The position numbers were made by a program, and so were the translations under genes. Shown here in pieces: positions 1 through 5,615 of a DNA stretch of 6,032 bases. This DNA is from Planctomycetota bacterium (GTDB taxonomy: Bacteria > Planctomycetota > Planctomycetia > Isosphaerales > Isosphaeraceae). The notes under the pieces are model-generated. The model saw only the letters and a program-made list of their open reading frames with translations. It made no database searches and had not been told where the DNA came from. Numbering within the stretch: position 1 is the first letter of the stretch; each line of letters begins with the position of its first letter. Where the stretch lies: NCBI GenBank assembly GCA_021778575.1, contig JAJYCH010000323.1:1-6032 (forward strand). The letters run 5' to 3'.

Positions 1-259
1 GCTGAATGCGATCTGAGATGTCAAATCTCGAATCCCCAATTCACCCAGATTCGCCATCACCCCATAAGTCGTCTCAGGGCAATGATTTTAGGGGCAAAGC
101 CACTGGATGCGAACGGCAAGGCAAGCCCTACCCTACAGTTGCAAGAAAGCAACGGATCAAAAACCCGCCATTCCAAACGGCATCATAACCCGTTGCTCCT
201 TTGACGATTGTCTGAGAGTTTCAGTCTATCCTCATAATGAGTTCGCCATCAAGGCAAAC
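1..259. other. Left-edge region without a supportable gene
   Basis: This stretch is lower in GC than the genes around it, and I see no open frame with recognisable protein character. A 60-codon frame at 6-188 (+) has no visible ribosome binding site and an uninformative composition. On the minus strand it forms the downstream flank of the threonine aldolase gene. A run of A at 159-163 would read as a U-tract in that transcript, but only a 3-bp stem can be drawn beside it, so I do not call a terminator. A short inverted repeat GAGAT/ATCTC (16-30) is too weak to name. Confidence 0.5.
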
Positions 260-1321
260 CTAGACCGCACCCACTCCGACCATCGCGGTCACCTGACCAA
301 GGACCTCGATCGTCCGCTTGATGTCGGCGCGGGTGACGTCGATGTGGGTGCAGGCCCGAATCACCTGGGCTCCCAGGGCGCTGACCAGAATCCCTTCGGA
401 CTTGAGCCGGTCGGCGAATTCGCGAGCGGTCCCGAGCGAGGGGTCGACGCTGATCCAGACCAGGTTCGTCTCGACCGGTCCCGATTCGAGCGAGAGACCG
501 GGAGTTTGCTCGACGCAGCGAGCCAGGAGCCGGGCGTTTTCGTGGTCCTCGGCCAGCCGCTCGACATGGTTTTCGAGCGCGTAAAGCGCCCCGGCGGCGA
601 CGATTCCCGCCTGCCTCATTCCGCCGCCCATGACTTTCCGGAGCCGCTGGGCTTCCAGGATGGCGTCGCTGGTGCCCGCCAGTGCCGAGCCGATCGGCGC
701 TCCGAGCCCTTTCGAGAAGCAGATCGAGACCGTGTCGAAGTACCGGGTCCACTCCGCCGCCGGAATTCCGCTGGCGACGACCGCGTTCATCAACCGCGCT
801 CCGTCGAGGTGCATCGCCAGGCCGTGGGCTCTTGCCCAGCCGGAGATTTCGGCGATCGCCGTGATCGGGTGGACCTTGCCCCCCGCTCGGTTCCGGGTGT
901 TTTCGAGGCAGACCAACCGGGTGTGGGCGTAATGGGGGTCATCCGGCCGGATTTTCCCGTGCAAGTCGTCAAGCTGGAGCCAGCCGTGGAGCGGCTCGAT
1001 GGTCCGGGCGGTCACACCCCAGAGCCGGGCGATCCCTCCCCCTTCCCAGAGGTAAACGTGCGCGGTCGGCTCGCAGATAAGCTCGTCGCCGGGCCGGGAA
1101 TGGAGCCCGATCCCGATCTGGTTGGCCATCGTGCCTGACGGCGTGAACAGCGCGGCTTCCTTGCCCAGTAACTGGGCCGTCGCCTCTTCGAGCCGGAGAA
1201 CCGTTGGATCCTCGTGCATCACGTCATCGCCGACCTCGGCGCTGGCCATCGCTTTTCGCATCCCTTCGGTCGGAAGGGTCACGGTATCAGACCGTAGGTC
1301 AATGCGGGGGGTCTCAGACAT
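260..1321 (-). CDS. ltaE: Low-specificity L-threonine aldolase (PLP-dependent, fold type I)
   Basis: This 353-residue cytoplasmic enzyme should cleave L-threonine and L-allo-threonine to glycine and acetaldehyde. The family signature is visible throughout. RSDTVTLP lies at residues 10-17 and SGTMANQ at 62-68. A His at 88 sits where the PLP-stacking His is expected. PDDPHYAHT follows at 127-134 with His130. HLDGAR (171-176) supplies the Asp that contacts the pyridine nitrogen. SKGLGAP (203-209) carries the PLP-binding Lys204, and GGGMRQ lies at 232-237. IRACTHID (321-328) supplies a carboxylate-binding Arg322. Length fits the family (about 330-360). The frame stays open upstream to 1438, but I chose ATG 1319-1321 because RIDLRSDT is the usual family N-terminus, a GGAG lies 6 nt upstream, and a good promoter lies inside the would-be extension. 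One oddity is ENTRN (140-144), where the usual reading is ENTHN. The gene is divergent from the amidohydrolase gene. The family call is very secure; exact substrate preference is not. Confidence 0.95.
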   Translation of the reverse strand: MSETPRIDLRSDTVTLPTEGMRKAMASAEVGDDVMHEDPTVLRLEEATAQLLGKEAALFTPSGTMANQIGIGLHSRPGDELICEPTAHVYLWEGGGIARLWGVTARTIEPLHGWLQLDDLHGKIRPDDPHYAHTRLVCLENTRNRAGGKVHPITAIAEISGWARAHGLAMHLDGARLMNAVVASGIPAAEWTRYFDTVSICFSKGLGAPIGSALAGTSDAILEAQRLRKVMGGGMRQAGIVAAGALYALENHVERLAEDHENARLLARCVEQTPGLSLESGPVETNLVWISVDPSLGTAREFADRLKSEGILVSALGAQVIRACTHIDVTRADIKRTIEVLGQVTAMVGVGAV

Positions 1322-1327
1322 CAAATA

Positions 1328-1331
1328 CTCC
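1328..1331 (-). promoter_or_regulatory. ltaE: Shine-Dalgarno GGAG that fixes the threonine aldolase start
   Basis: On the minus strand GGAG is followed by 6 nt (TATTTG) and then ATG at 1321-1319. This spacing supports the short form of the protein over the longer frame that begins at 1438. Confidence 0.65.
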
Positions 1332-1387
1332 GAACAGGCGGGGCGAACCTCAAGCAGATTCGCTTTGTAAGGCGGGGCGAGGAAATA

Positions 1388-1416
1388 ATTATACCAACTC
1401 CATTCACGCGAGTCAT
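1388..1416 (-). promoter_or_regulatory. Sigma70-type extended -10 promoter for threonine aldolase
   Basis: Reading the minus strand, a consensus -10 TATAAT (1393-1388) is directly preceded by TGG, which makes an extended -10 (TGnTATAAT). Seventeen nucleotides upstream lies ATGACT (1416-1411), matching the -35 consensus at 4 of 6 positions. Transcription would start near 1381 and give a leader of about 60 nt before the ATG at 1321. The surroundings are A/T-rich against a GC-rich genome, which adds weight. The assignment is by sequence only. Confidence 0.65.
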
Positions 1417-1533
1417 CACCCTGGCGAGAATTCATCAAACCATAACGTTAAAGATTCGCCGCAAAAACTCTCAAGCCTTGTATTTGCCTCCATCCCGACG
1501 GCTCGGTTTTGGGGTGTGCTTGAGCCTGTCCGG

Positions 1534-1556
1534 CGGTTCTGAGAAGATAAGAACCG
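1534..1556. repeat. Perfect 7-bp inverted repeat, 9-nt centre
   Basis: Arms CGGTTCT (1534-1540) and AGAACCG (1550-1556) are exact reverse complements around GAGAAGATA. It lies about 85 nt before the amidohydrolase start. It could be an operator or a leader hairpin. There is no following T-run, so it is not a classical terminator. Confidence 0.45.
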
Positions 1557-1572
1557 ATCCCGAACGGCTGCC

Positions 1573-1590
1573 GTCGATCCAGGGTCGATC
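1573..1590. repeat. Two GTCGATC direct repeats one helical turn apart
   Basis: GTCGATC occurs at 1573-1579 and 1584-1590, 11 nt start to start, so both copies would face the same side of the helix. They lie 50-70 nt before the amidohydrolase start. GATC-rich words are common in this DNA, so chance is a real possibility. Confidence 0.25.
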
Positions 1591-1641
1591 GCGCTGCGGA
1601 CCACCAGGGGAATCGGGTCGGGAACCAGAGAACAGGTCGCC

Positions 1642-2490
1642 ATGCCACCACTCGAACCCTATATCGACGCCCACTCGCACATCTGGACGCCCGACGTCGC
1701 TCATTATCCGCTGGCCGAGGGGTTTACGGTCGAGGACATGAAACCGGCGTCGTTCACGGCCGAGGAACTCTTGAAGGTATGCGAGCCTCTAGGCGTCGGG
1801 CGAGTCAACTTGATCCAGATGTCGTATTATCAGTTCGATAATTCGTACATGCTCGACATGATCAAGCTCTATCCCGACCGGTTTGTGGGCACGGCGATCG
1901 TCGATCCGCTCGGCAAGGACCCCGCCCGGGCGATGACCGACCTCAAACCCAAGGGTGTCCGCGCCTTCCGGATCGCGCCCAATTTTAGCAAGCTCCCTGG
2001 TCCTCGATGGCTCGAACCGGAGGGGTATCAGGCGATGTTCGCGACCGCCGCGAAGCAGCGGTTGGCCTTGAGCTGCCTGATCAATCCCGACGGCTTCGCC
2101 GAGGTCGCCCGGATGGCCCAGCGCCACCCCCGGACGCCGGTCATCATCGACCATCTCGGCCGGATCGGTGCGAACGGGACCATCGAAAACGCCGACGTCG
2201 ACGCCCTCTGCGCCCTGGCCCTTTATCCCGGAGTGATGGTCAAGGTCGGGGCCTTTTACGCTCTGGGCAAGAAGACCCCGCCCTATCTCGATCTCGGTCC
2301 CTTGATCAAGCGAGTGGTCCAGGCGTTTGGTCCGGATCGGTGCCTATGGGAAAGCGATTGCCCATTCCAGGTCGCCCAGGATACATACGCCGACAGCCTG
2401 ACCCTGATCCGCGACAAGCTCGACTTTCTGAACGCCGACCAGAAAAAATGGCTACTGTACCGGACCGCCGAACAACTGCTCTTTCGTTGA
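1642..2490 (+). CDS. Amidohydro_2-family metal-dependent hydrolase (TIM barrel)
   Basis: This 282-residue protein belongs to the amidohydrolase superfamily, in the branch that includes lactonases such as fuconolactonase, 2-pyrone-4,6-dicarboxylate hydrolase and related decarboxylases. It should hydrolyse a small cyclic or ester-like substrate in the cytoplasm; the substrate cannot be read from sequence. DAHSHIW (9-15) gives the metal-binding His-x-His pair H11/H13 at the end of strand 1. KGVRAFRI (104-111) is a typical mid-barrel strand. VIIDHLGR (167-174) gives His171. VKVGAF (200-205) matches the usual VKxSG-type strand, and WESDCPF (236-242) carries the conserved Asp239. Length is normal for the family. 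ATG 1642 places the HxH motif at residue 11 as usual; only a weak AGG at 1634-1636 precedes it. No signal peptide or membrane segment is visible. The gene is followed 65 nt later by pyrC on the same strand and may share its transcript. Confidence 0.85.
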   Translation: MPPLEPYIDAHSHIWTPDVAHYPLAEGFTVEDMKPASFTAEELLKVCEPLGVGRVNLIQMSYYQFDNSYMLDMIKLYPDRFVGTAIVDPLGKDPARAMTDLKPKGVRAFRIAPNFSKLPGPRWLEPEGYQAMFATAAKQRLALSCLINPDGFAEVARMAQRHPRTPVIIDHLGRIGANGTIENADVDALCALALYPGVMVKVGAFYALGKKTPPYLDLGPLIKRVVQAFGPDRCLWESDCPFQVAQDTYADSLTLIRDKLDFLNADQKKWLLYRTAEQLLFR

Positions 2491-2541
2491 TCAAAAACGA
2501 AGCCAAGAATTCCAGCGAGCCGACATTTTCCCGAGTTTGTC

Positions 2542-2546
2542 AGGAG
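2542..2546 (+). promoter_or_regulatory. pyrC: Shine-Dalgarno AGGAG that fixes the GTG start of pyrC
   Basis: AGGAG is followed by 9 nt and then GTG at 2556-2558. The frame is open far upstream through the preceding gene, so this site is what decides the dihydroorotase start. No ATG lies between the previous stop and the conserved N-terminus in this frame. Confidence 0.7.
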
Positions 2547-2555
2547 ATCCGCGAC

Positions 2556-3869
2556 GTGCCGACGATCCAGATCAGCGGGGGCCGGGTGATCGACCCGAGC
2601 CAGGACATTGACCGCGTCACCGACGTCTTTCTCGGTCGCGGGCGAGTCCTGGCGATCGGCGAAGGGTTCGAGGCTCCCGACATCGTCATCGACGCCCGGG
2701 GGATGATCGTCTGCCCGGGCCTGATCGACGTTCACGTCCACCTTCGCGAGCCCGGCAACGAGGAAGACGAGACCATCGCCACCGGCGCAAAGGCCGCGCT
2801 GGCCGGAGGTTGCACGTCGGTTGCCTGCATGCCCAATACCCGACCGGCGATCGACAGCCAGGGGGCGGCCGAGTTCATCATCCTCCAGGCTCAGCGAGCC
2901 CGGTTCGCCAATGTCTACCCGGTCGGTGCCGTCAGCAAGGGGCGCGAAGGGAACGAGCTGGCCGAACTCGGCCAGCTTGTCGCCGGTGGAGCGGTCGCGT
3001 TCACCGACGACGGGGCTCCCGTCTCGTCGGCCTCCTTGATGCGCCGGGCCTTGCAGTATTCGAAGATGTTCGACCGCTGCATCATGCAGCACTGCCAGGT
3101 GATGGAGTTGACCGTCGGCGGCGTGATGAACGAGGGGTTCGAGTCGATGAAACTCGGCCTCGGCGGGATGCCCGCGGCGGCCGAGGACATCATGGTCGCC
3201 CGCGATATCCGACTGGCCGAGATCACCGGAGGCCGGCTCCACATCCAGCACATCTCGACCGAACGGGCCGTCGAACTGGTCCAGGAAGGGAAACGTCGCG
3301 GCGTGAACGTCACCGCCGAGGCCTGCCCGCACCACTTCACCCTGACCGACGAGAAGCTCCGGACGTTCGACACCAACTACAAGATGAACCCACCGCTCCG
3401 GACCCAAGCCGACGTCGACGCCGTGATCGGCGGCCTTCGCGACGGCACGATCGACCTGCTCTGCACCGACCACGCGCCGCATTCGCCCGAGAAGAAGCTC
3501 CGCGAGATCGACCAGGCCCCGTTCGGGATCGTCGGCCTCGAAACCTTGATCCCGATCACCGTCATGGCCTTGATCGAGCCCGGCCACCTGACCTGGCCCG
3601 AGGTGATCCGCAAATTGACCGTCGAACCCGCGAAGCTGATCAACATTCCCAAAGGAACCCTCCGCCCCGGTGCCGACGCCGACGTGACCATCATCGATCC
3701 CACCACCACCTGGACTATTGACCCCAACGCGTTCTACTCCAAGAGCCGAAACACCCCCTACGGCGGCTACCAGGTGAGAGGCCGAGCCCACACGGTGATT
3801 GTTGCGGGCGAGGTCCGCTACACGCTGGGAGGGATCGTCCAGGAGTCGGGGACGGCGTCGGCGCCTTGA
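2556..3869 (+). CDS. pyrC: Dihydroorotase, class I (PyrC)
   Basis: This 437-residue zinc enzyme interconverts N-carbamoyl-L-aspartate and L-dihydroorotate, the third step of de novo pyrimidine synthesis, in the cytoplasm. An N-terminal small beta domain (about 1-52) leads into the barrel. DVHVHLREPG (58-67) holds the metal ligands H60 and H62, and the Arg of HLREP binds substrate. MPNTRP lies at 92-97. FTDDG (149-153) holds Asp151, the ligand that replaces a carboxylated lysine in class I enzymes such as those of Bacillus. MQHCQ (177-181) gives His179 and HIQHIST (229-235) gives His232. CTDHAPHSPEKK (303-314) carries the catalytic Asp305 and a substrate-binding His309. PFGIVGLET (322-330) closes the active site region, and the C-terminus rejoins the beta domain (GADADVTIID, 372-381). 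All expected residues are present, so it should be active. The GTG start is set by an AGGAG 9 nt upstream. pyrB, often adjacent, is not in the window. The neighbour upstream is another amidohydrolase superfamily member. Confidence 0.96.
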   Translation: MPTIQISGGRVIDPSQDIDRVTDVFLGRGRVLAIGEGFEAPDIVIDARGMIVCPGLIDVHVHLREPGNEEDETIATGAKAALAGGCTSVACMPNTRPAIDSQGAAEFIILQAQRARFANVYPVGAVSKGREGNELAELGQLVAGGAVAFTDDGAPVSSASLMRRALQYSKMFDRCIMQHCQVMELTVGGVMNEGFESMKLGLGGMPAAAEDIMVARDIRLAEITGGRLHIQHISTERAVELVQEGKRRGVNVTAEACPHHFTLTDEKLRTFDTNYKMNPPLRTQADVDAVIGGLRDGTIDLLCTDHAPHSPEKKLREIDQAPFGIVGLETLIPITVMALIEPGHLTWPEVIRKLTVEPAKLINIPKGTLRPGADADVTIIDPTTTWTIDPNAFYSKSRNTPYGGYQVRGRAHTVIVAGEVRYTLGGIVQESGTASAP

Positions 3870-3899
3870 TTGACGCAATGAATCTCGACTCCGTCGCTC

Positions 3900-3928
3900 T
3901 GGACCGGGGAAGAGTGTCCGGCGATAAT
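3900..3928 (+). promoter_or_regulatory. Candidate sigma70 promoter for the two-gene low-GC cassette
   Basis: TGGACC (3900-3905, 4 of 6 to the -35 consensus), a 17-nt spacer and GATAAT (3923-3928, 5 of 6 to the -10 consensus) lie between pyrC and the next gene. Transcription would begin near 3935, about 28 nt before the ATG at 3963. This implies that the cassette can be expressed apart from pyrC. Sequence evidence only. Confidence 0.5.
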
Positions 3929-3950
3929 AAGATCATTGATCGATCGACTG

Positions 3951-3956
3951 AGGGAG
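3951..3956 (+). promoter_or_regulatory. Shine-Dalgarno AGGGAG that fixes the start at 3963
   Basis: AGGGAG is followed by 6 nt and ATG at 3963. An in-frame TTG at 3936 is the alternative start, but it has no ribosome binding site and coincides with the predicted transcription start. Confidence 0.7.
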
Positions 3957-3962
3957 ACGCTC

Positions 3963-4322
3963 ATGCAAATCGCTGAAACGGTCGCTCCGGATGTCTCTCG
4001 CGAAGGCTTCGCCCATTGGATCGCGTCGCAACACCTCGATATCGATTCCAATCTTGTGGTCGTTTACTACCTTCCGACCGGAGCACCAGCCCGGGAAGTT
4101 CGATTGATTGAGGTCAATCAATCACTCGCCCTTTCCAATCGCGCCGGGCCGTTCGAGGCACTCGATTTCAGCGTTGATGTTGATGGATTAGAGCGATTCA
4201 CCGTTCTCGTGGCCGAAGTCACACCTTCCGAGTGGGAAGCCCTGACAAAGAAGGAATTGGCCCCGCCTTGCGGCTGGAGTCTCGAATCGCGGGTCGCGTT
4301 CGGTAGGCCGGAGACCGACTGA
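3963..4322 (+). CDS. Small protein of unknown function, first gene of a coupled pair
   Basis: This 119-residue soluble protein belongs to no family I recognise. An N-terminal helix-like stretch (about 1-24) is followed by beta-strand-like segments: LVVVYYLP (31-38), EVRLIEVN (45-52), ALDFSVDV (66-73) and FTVLVAEV (79-86). A helix PSEWEALTKKEL (88-99) and a polar tail follow. The pattern suggests a compact alpha/beta fold. There is no Cys/His cluster, signal peptide or membrane segment. The start is set by AGGGAG 6 nt upstream. Its stop overlaps the next start as TGATG, which implies translational coupling and a joint role. GC is low (31 of 60 nt counted at 4081-4140) against about 65% in pyrC, and third codon positions are relaxed, which suggests recent acquisition or weak codon selection. 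A perfect 10-bp inverted repeat lies inside the gene. It could be an antitoxin- or adaptor-like partner of the next protein, but that is inference. That it is a real gene is fairly sure. Confidence 0.75.
   Translation: MQIAETVAPDVSREGFAHWIASQHLDIDSNLVVVYYLPTGAPAREVRLIEVNQSLALSNRAGPFEALDFSVDVDGLERFTVLVAEVTPSEWEALTKKELAPPCGWSLESRVAFGRPETD
4102..4123. repeat. Perfect 10-bp inverted repeat inside the small gene
   Basis: Arms GATTGATTGA (4102-4111) and TCAATCAATC (4114-4123) are exact reverse complements with only GG between them. The arms are themselves made of repeated GATT/AATC words. In RNA this can fold to a stem of about 9 bp with a tetraloop; in DNA it is a nearly perfect palindrome suited to a dimeric binder. 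It encodes the LIEVNQ region of the 119-residue protein. Confidence 0.6.
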
Positions 4323-4816
4323 TGGGACCGGAACGGGCGGCATTTTTATCGCAAGCACGATCGGATTATCAGCTCTTTCTTTTTCTACGAGTCCAGTCAC
4401 AACCGCCCTGTCACTGGCTCCATTATCTTCAGATGTGCACCGAGAAGGTTGCCAAGGCCTATTTTTGGGATACGTCCACGCCGCCTGGTGACGGCGGGCA
4501 CCGTTATTTTGTTTCCTTCATGACTTATGTCAGCGGCATCACCAAGGTCCGGAATGGTCTCGGACTGGCAACGCTTTCAGAACTTCGGAATTACATTCGT
4601 CCACTCATTCCGATCGCGAGGGGCATTGAGGCTCTGTCACCATCGGTCGCCGGGGAGCGAGAGAACGTCGAGTATCCATTCCCGCGATCGTCCCCTGTCA
4701 CCGCTCCGATCGATCATCCTCAATTCGCGGTCGAACCTCTTCTGATTGGACCTGACGGGGTCGTATTCCTCGCCTTCCTCGATCGGCTCTTTGAACAATT
4801 TGACGACTGGTTCTGA
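4322..4816 (+). CDS. Helical protein of unknown function, HEPN-like appearance
   Basis: This 164-residue, mainly helical protein is translationally coupled to the preceding gene (TGATG). An N-terminal helix rich in aromatic residues (about 5-23) is followed by a helix WLHYLQMCTEKVAKAYF (32-48). That reads much like the HEPN-domain helix in which a Gln/Met-x-x-x-Glu-Lys-x-x-Lys-Ala pattern precedes an aromatic. Next come HRYFVSFMTYV (60-70), LSELRNYIRPLI (85-96) and a loop with ENVEYPFP (114-121). The C-terminal helix is FLAFLDRLFEQFDDWF (149-164). HEPN proteins often act as RNases or as nucleotidyltransferase partners. However, the usual R-x4-6-H catalytic motif is not visible (the nearest, R23 to H31, is too widely spaced), so activity is doubtful. 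The gene has low GC (28 of 60 nt at 4501-4560). It lies 18 nt before a NYN-domain nuclease gene. It may be a non-catalytic HEPN, an unrelated helical bundle, or part of a toxin-antitoxin-like pair. The gene is secure; the family is tentative. Confidence 0.7.
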   Translation: MGPERAAFLSQARSDYQLFLFLRVQSQPPCHWLHYLQMCTEKVAKAYFWDTSTPPGDGGHRYFVSFMTYVSGITKVRNGLGLATLSELRNYIRPLIPIARGIEALSPSVAGERENVEYPFPRSSPVTAPIDHPQFAVEPLLIGPDGVVFLAFLDRLFEQFDDWF

Positions 4817-4834
4817 TTTTGCCGAAAGACTCCC

Positions 4835-5446
4835 ATGCGCACCATCATCGACGGTTACAACGTGATGTTCGCCGCCGGCTTGATGGGTCCGAAGCTTGGC
4901 CCGGAGAAGTTCCGGAAGGTTCGACTACGGTTCCTGAACGACCTGGCCGCGGCGCTCGACCCGGTCGATGCCCACCAGACGACCGTGGTCTTTGACGCCA
5001 ATGATGCACCCGACCACTTCTCGGCCGCGACCAAGCATAAAGGCATCAGCGTCTTTTTTGCCGTCGATCACGATAGCGCCGACGAGCGGATCGAGGACCT
5101 GATCGCCAAGGATTCCAATCCGAGGAGCTTGACGGTCGTTTCTTCGGATCACAGAATCCAGCGTGCGGCTTCACGAAAAAAGGCCCGGATCGTCTCGGCC
5201 GACGACTTCCTGACCCGGATGGATTCTCTCAAGGAGCGGAAGCGTCCGGCGAAGGTCGTCAAGGTCGAGATTCCTCGCGAGGAGGCCCCGGATGGCGACG
5301 AAGCGGCGTTCTGGCTCGAAGAATTCCGCGAGGTGGTCGAGTCGCCCGAGGCTCGCGAGATTTACCGAGGGGACCCCAGTTTCCCCACCGACGAGGAGCT
5401 GGCCCAGATCGCCCGCGAGGTCGAGGAGGAGTTTCGCCGACGGTGA
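4835..5446 (+). CDS. YacP/Rae1-like NYN-domain protein, putative endoribonuclease
   Basis: This 203-residue protein has an N-terminal NYN (PIN-like) domain of the YacP family (about 1-128). The family includes Bacillus Rae1, a ribosome-associated mRNA endonuclease. The acidic metal-binding residues are in place: IDGYN (5-9) with Asp6, VVFDAN (51-56) with Asp54, [11 protein letters not shown] (80-90) with Asp83/Glu84 and Asp88, and VVSSDHRIQ (101-109) with Asp105. Catalytic competence is therefore likely. Beyond the domain lies a highly charged tail of about 70 residues. It has a basic stretch ([11 protein letters not shown], 133-143) and then an acidic helical region ending in EVEEEFRRR; the tail is longer than expected for the minimal family. 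ATG 4835 puts IDGYN at the very N-terminus as usual, with only GAAAG as a weak ribosome binding site. It is 18 nt from the low-GC pair and may be read through from it, but its GC (38 of 60 nt counted at 4861-4920) matches the chromosome. Target RNA is unknown. Confidence 0.88.
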   Translation: MRTIIDGYNVMFAAGLMGPKLGPEKFRKVRLRFLNDLAAALDPVDAHQTTVVFDANDAPDHFSAATKHKGISVFFAVDHDSADERIEDLIAKDSNPRSLTVVSSDHRIQRAASRKKARIVSADDFLTRMDSLKERKRPAKVVKVEIPREEAPDGDEAAFWLEEFREVVESPEAREIYRGDPSFPTDEELAQIAREVEEEFRRR

Positions 5447-5460
5447 AGTCGCGCGAGATC

Positions 5461-5477
5461 GGGCCTGGAAACGGCCC
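5461..5477. repeat. Short GC hairpin after the NYN gene
   Basis: GGGCC (5461-5465) pairs with GGCCC (5473-5477) across a 7-nt loop, 14 nt past the preceding stop. No T-run follows, so it is at best a weak or factor-assisted terminator. Confidence 0.3.
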
Positions 5478-5502
5478 TCGAAGACCTCGGACGCCATGCT
5501 AG

Positions 5503-5524
5503 CCCCTGGAACGCCCTTCAGGGG
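5503..5524. repeat. 8-bp hairpin in the sucC upstream region
   Basis: CCCCTGGA (5503-5510) pairs with TTCAGGGG (5517-5524), with one G-U pair and a 6-nt loop. A G-U pair at 5502/5525 could extend it. No U-tract follows on either strand. It immediately precedes the candidate sucC -10, so it is more likely an operator-like palindrome or the end of the upstream transcript than a leader element. Confidence 0.4.
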
Positions 5525-5535
5525 TGTGGTAAAAC
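5507..5535 (+). promoter_or_regulatory. Tentative promoter for sucC
   Basis: TAAAAC (5530-5535, 4 of 6 to the -10 consensus) is preceded by TGG, which gives an extended -10 of the same shape as the threonine aldolase promoter. The -35 (TGGAAC, 5507-5512) is poor, matching at 3 of 6 positions. Transcription would begin near 5542 with a leader of about 75 nt. The site overlaps the 5503-5524 hairpin. Confidence 0.35.
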
Positions 5536-5615
5536 GGCCTATCGATGGTCGAGGCCTGTCCCGGCCAAGCTCCTGGTACCCACCCGCTTTCGTCAAGCCT
5601 AAGGCCCGAAGACCC

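Larger units (their letters stand above)
1322..1641. other. Divergent intergenic region between ltaE and the amidohydrolase gene
   Basis: This 320-nt gap separates two divergently read genes. It contains the minus-strand promoter and ribosome binding site of the threonine aldolase gene, a 7-bp inverted repeat (1534-1556) and two GTCGATC direct repeats (1573-1590). Short frames on both strands lack convincing ribosome binding sites and protein character, so I call no gene. For the plus-strand gene I see only a poor candidate promoter: TTGAGC at 1520-1525 and GATAAG at 1546-1551, with a 20-nt spacer that is too long. Confidence 0.6.

Noticed and set aside
159..182. Possible Rho-independent terminator for the threonine aldolase transcript
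   Set aside because: A U-run is present in the minus-strand RNA, but the best adjacent stem is only 3 bp.
107..1138. A 343-codon plus-strand frame over the threonine aldolase gene
   Set aside because: It is the antisense shadow of a clearly recognised enzyme; its composition (Asp/Pro/Arg/Gly rich) is typical of such shadows.
1322..1438. N-terminal extension of threonine aldolase by 39 residues
   Set aside because: The extension would contain the TATAAT promoter, lacks family similarity, and the GGAG site is placed for ATG at 1321.
1416..1643. A 75-codon minus-strand frame in the divergent intergenic region
   Set aside because: No ribosome binding site and no protein-like pattern; it would run through the promoter region of both neighbours.
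2810..3721. A 303-codon plus-strand frame inside pyrC
   Set aside because: Out-of-frame shadow, rich in Arg/Pro/His, with no ribosome binding site.
2283..3878. A 531-codon open frame on the minus strand across pyrC
   Set aside because: It lies opposite a full-length dihydroorotase with every catalytic motif. Long antisense frames are typical of GC-rich codon use, and the translation has no recognisable domain.
3936..3962. TTG start giving a 9-residue extension of the small protein
   Set aside because: No ribosome binding site precedes it and it coincides with the predicted transcription start; AGGGAG favours ATG 3963.
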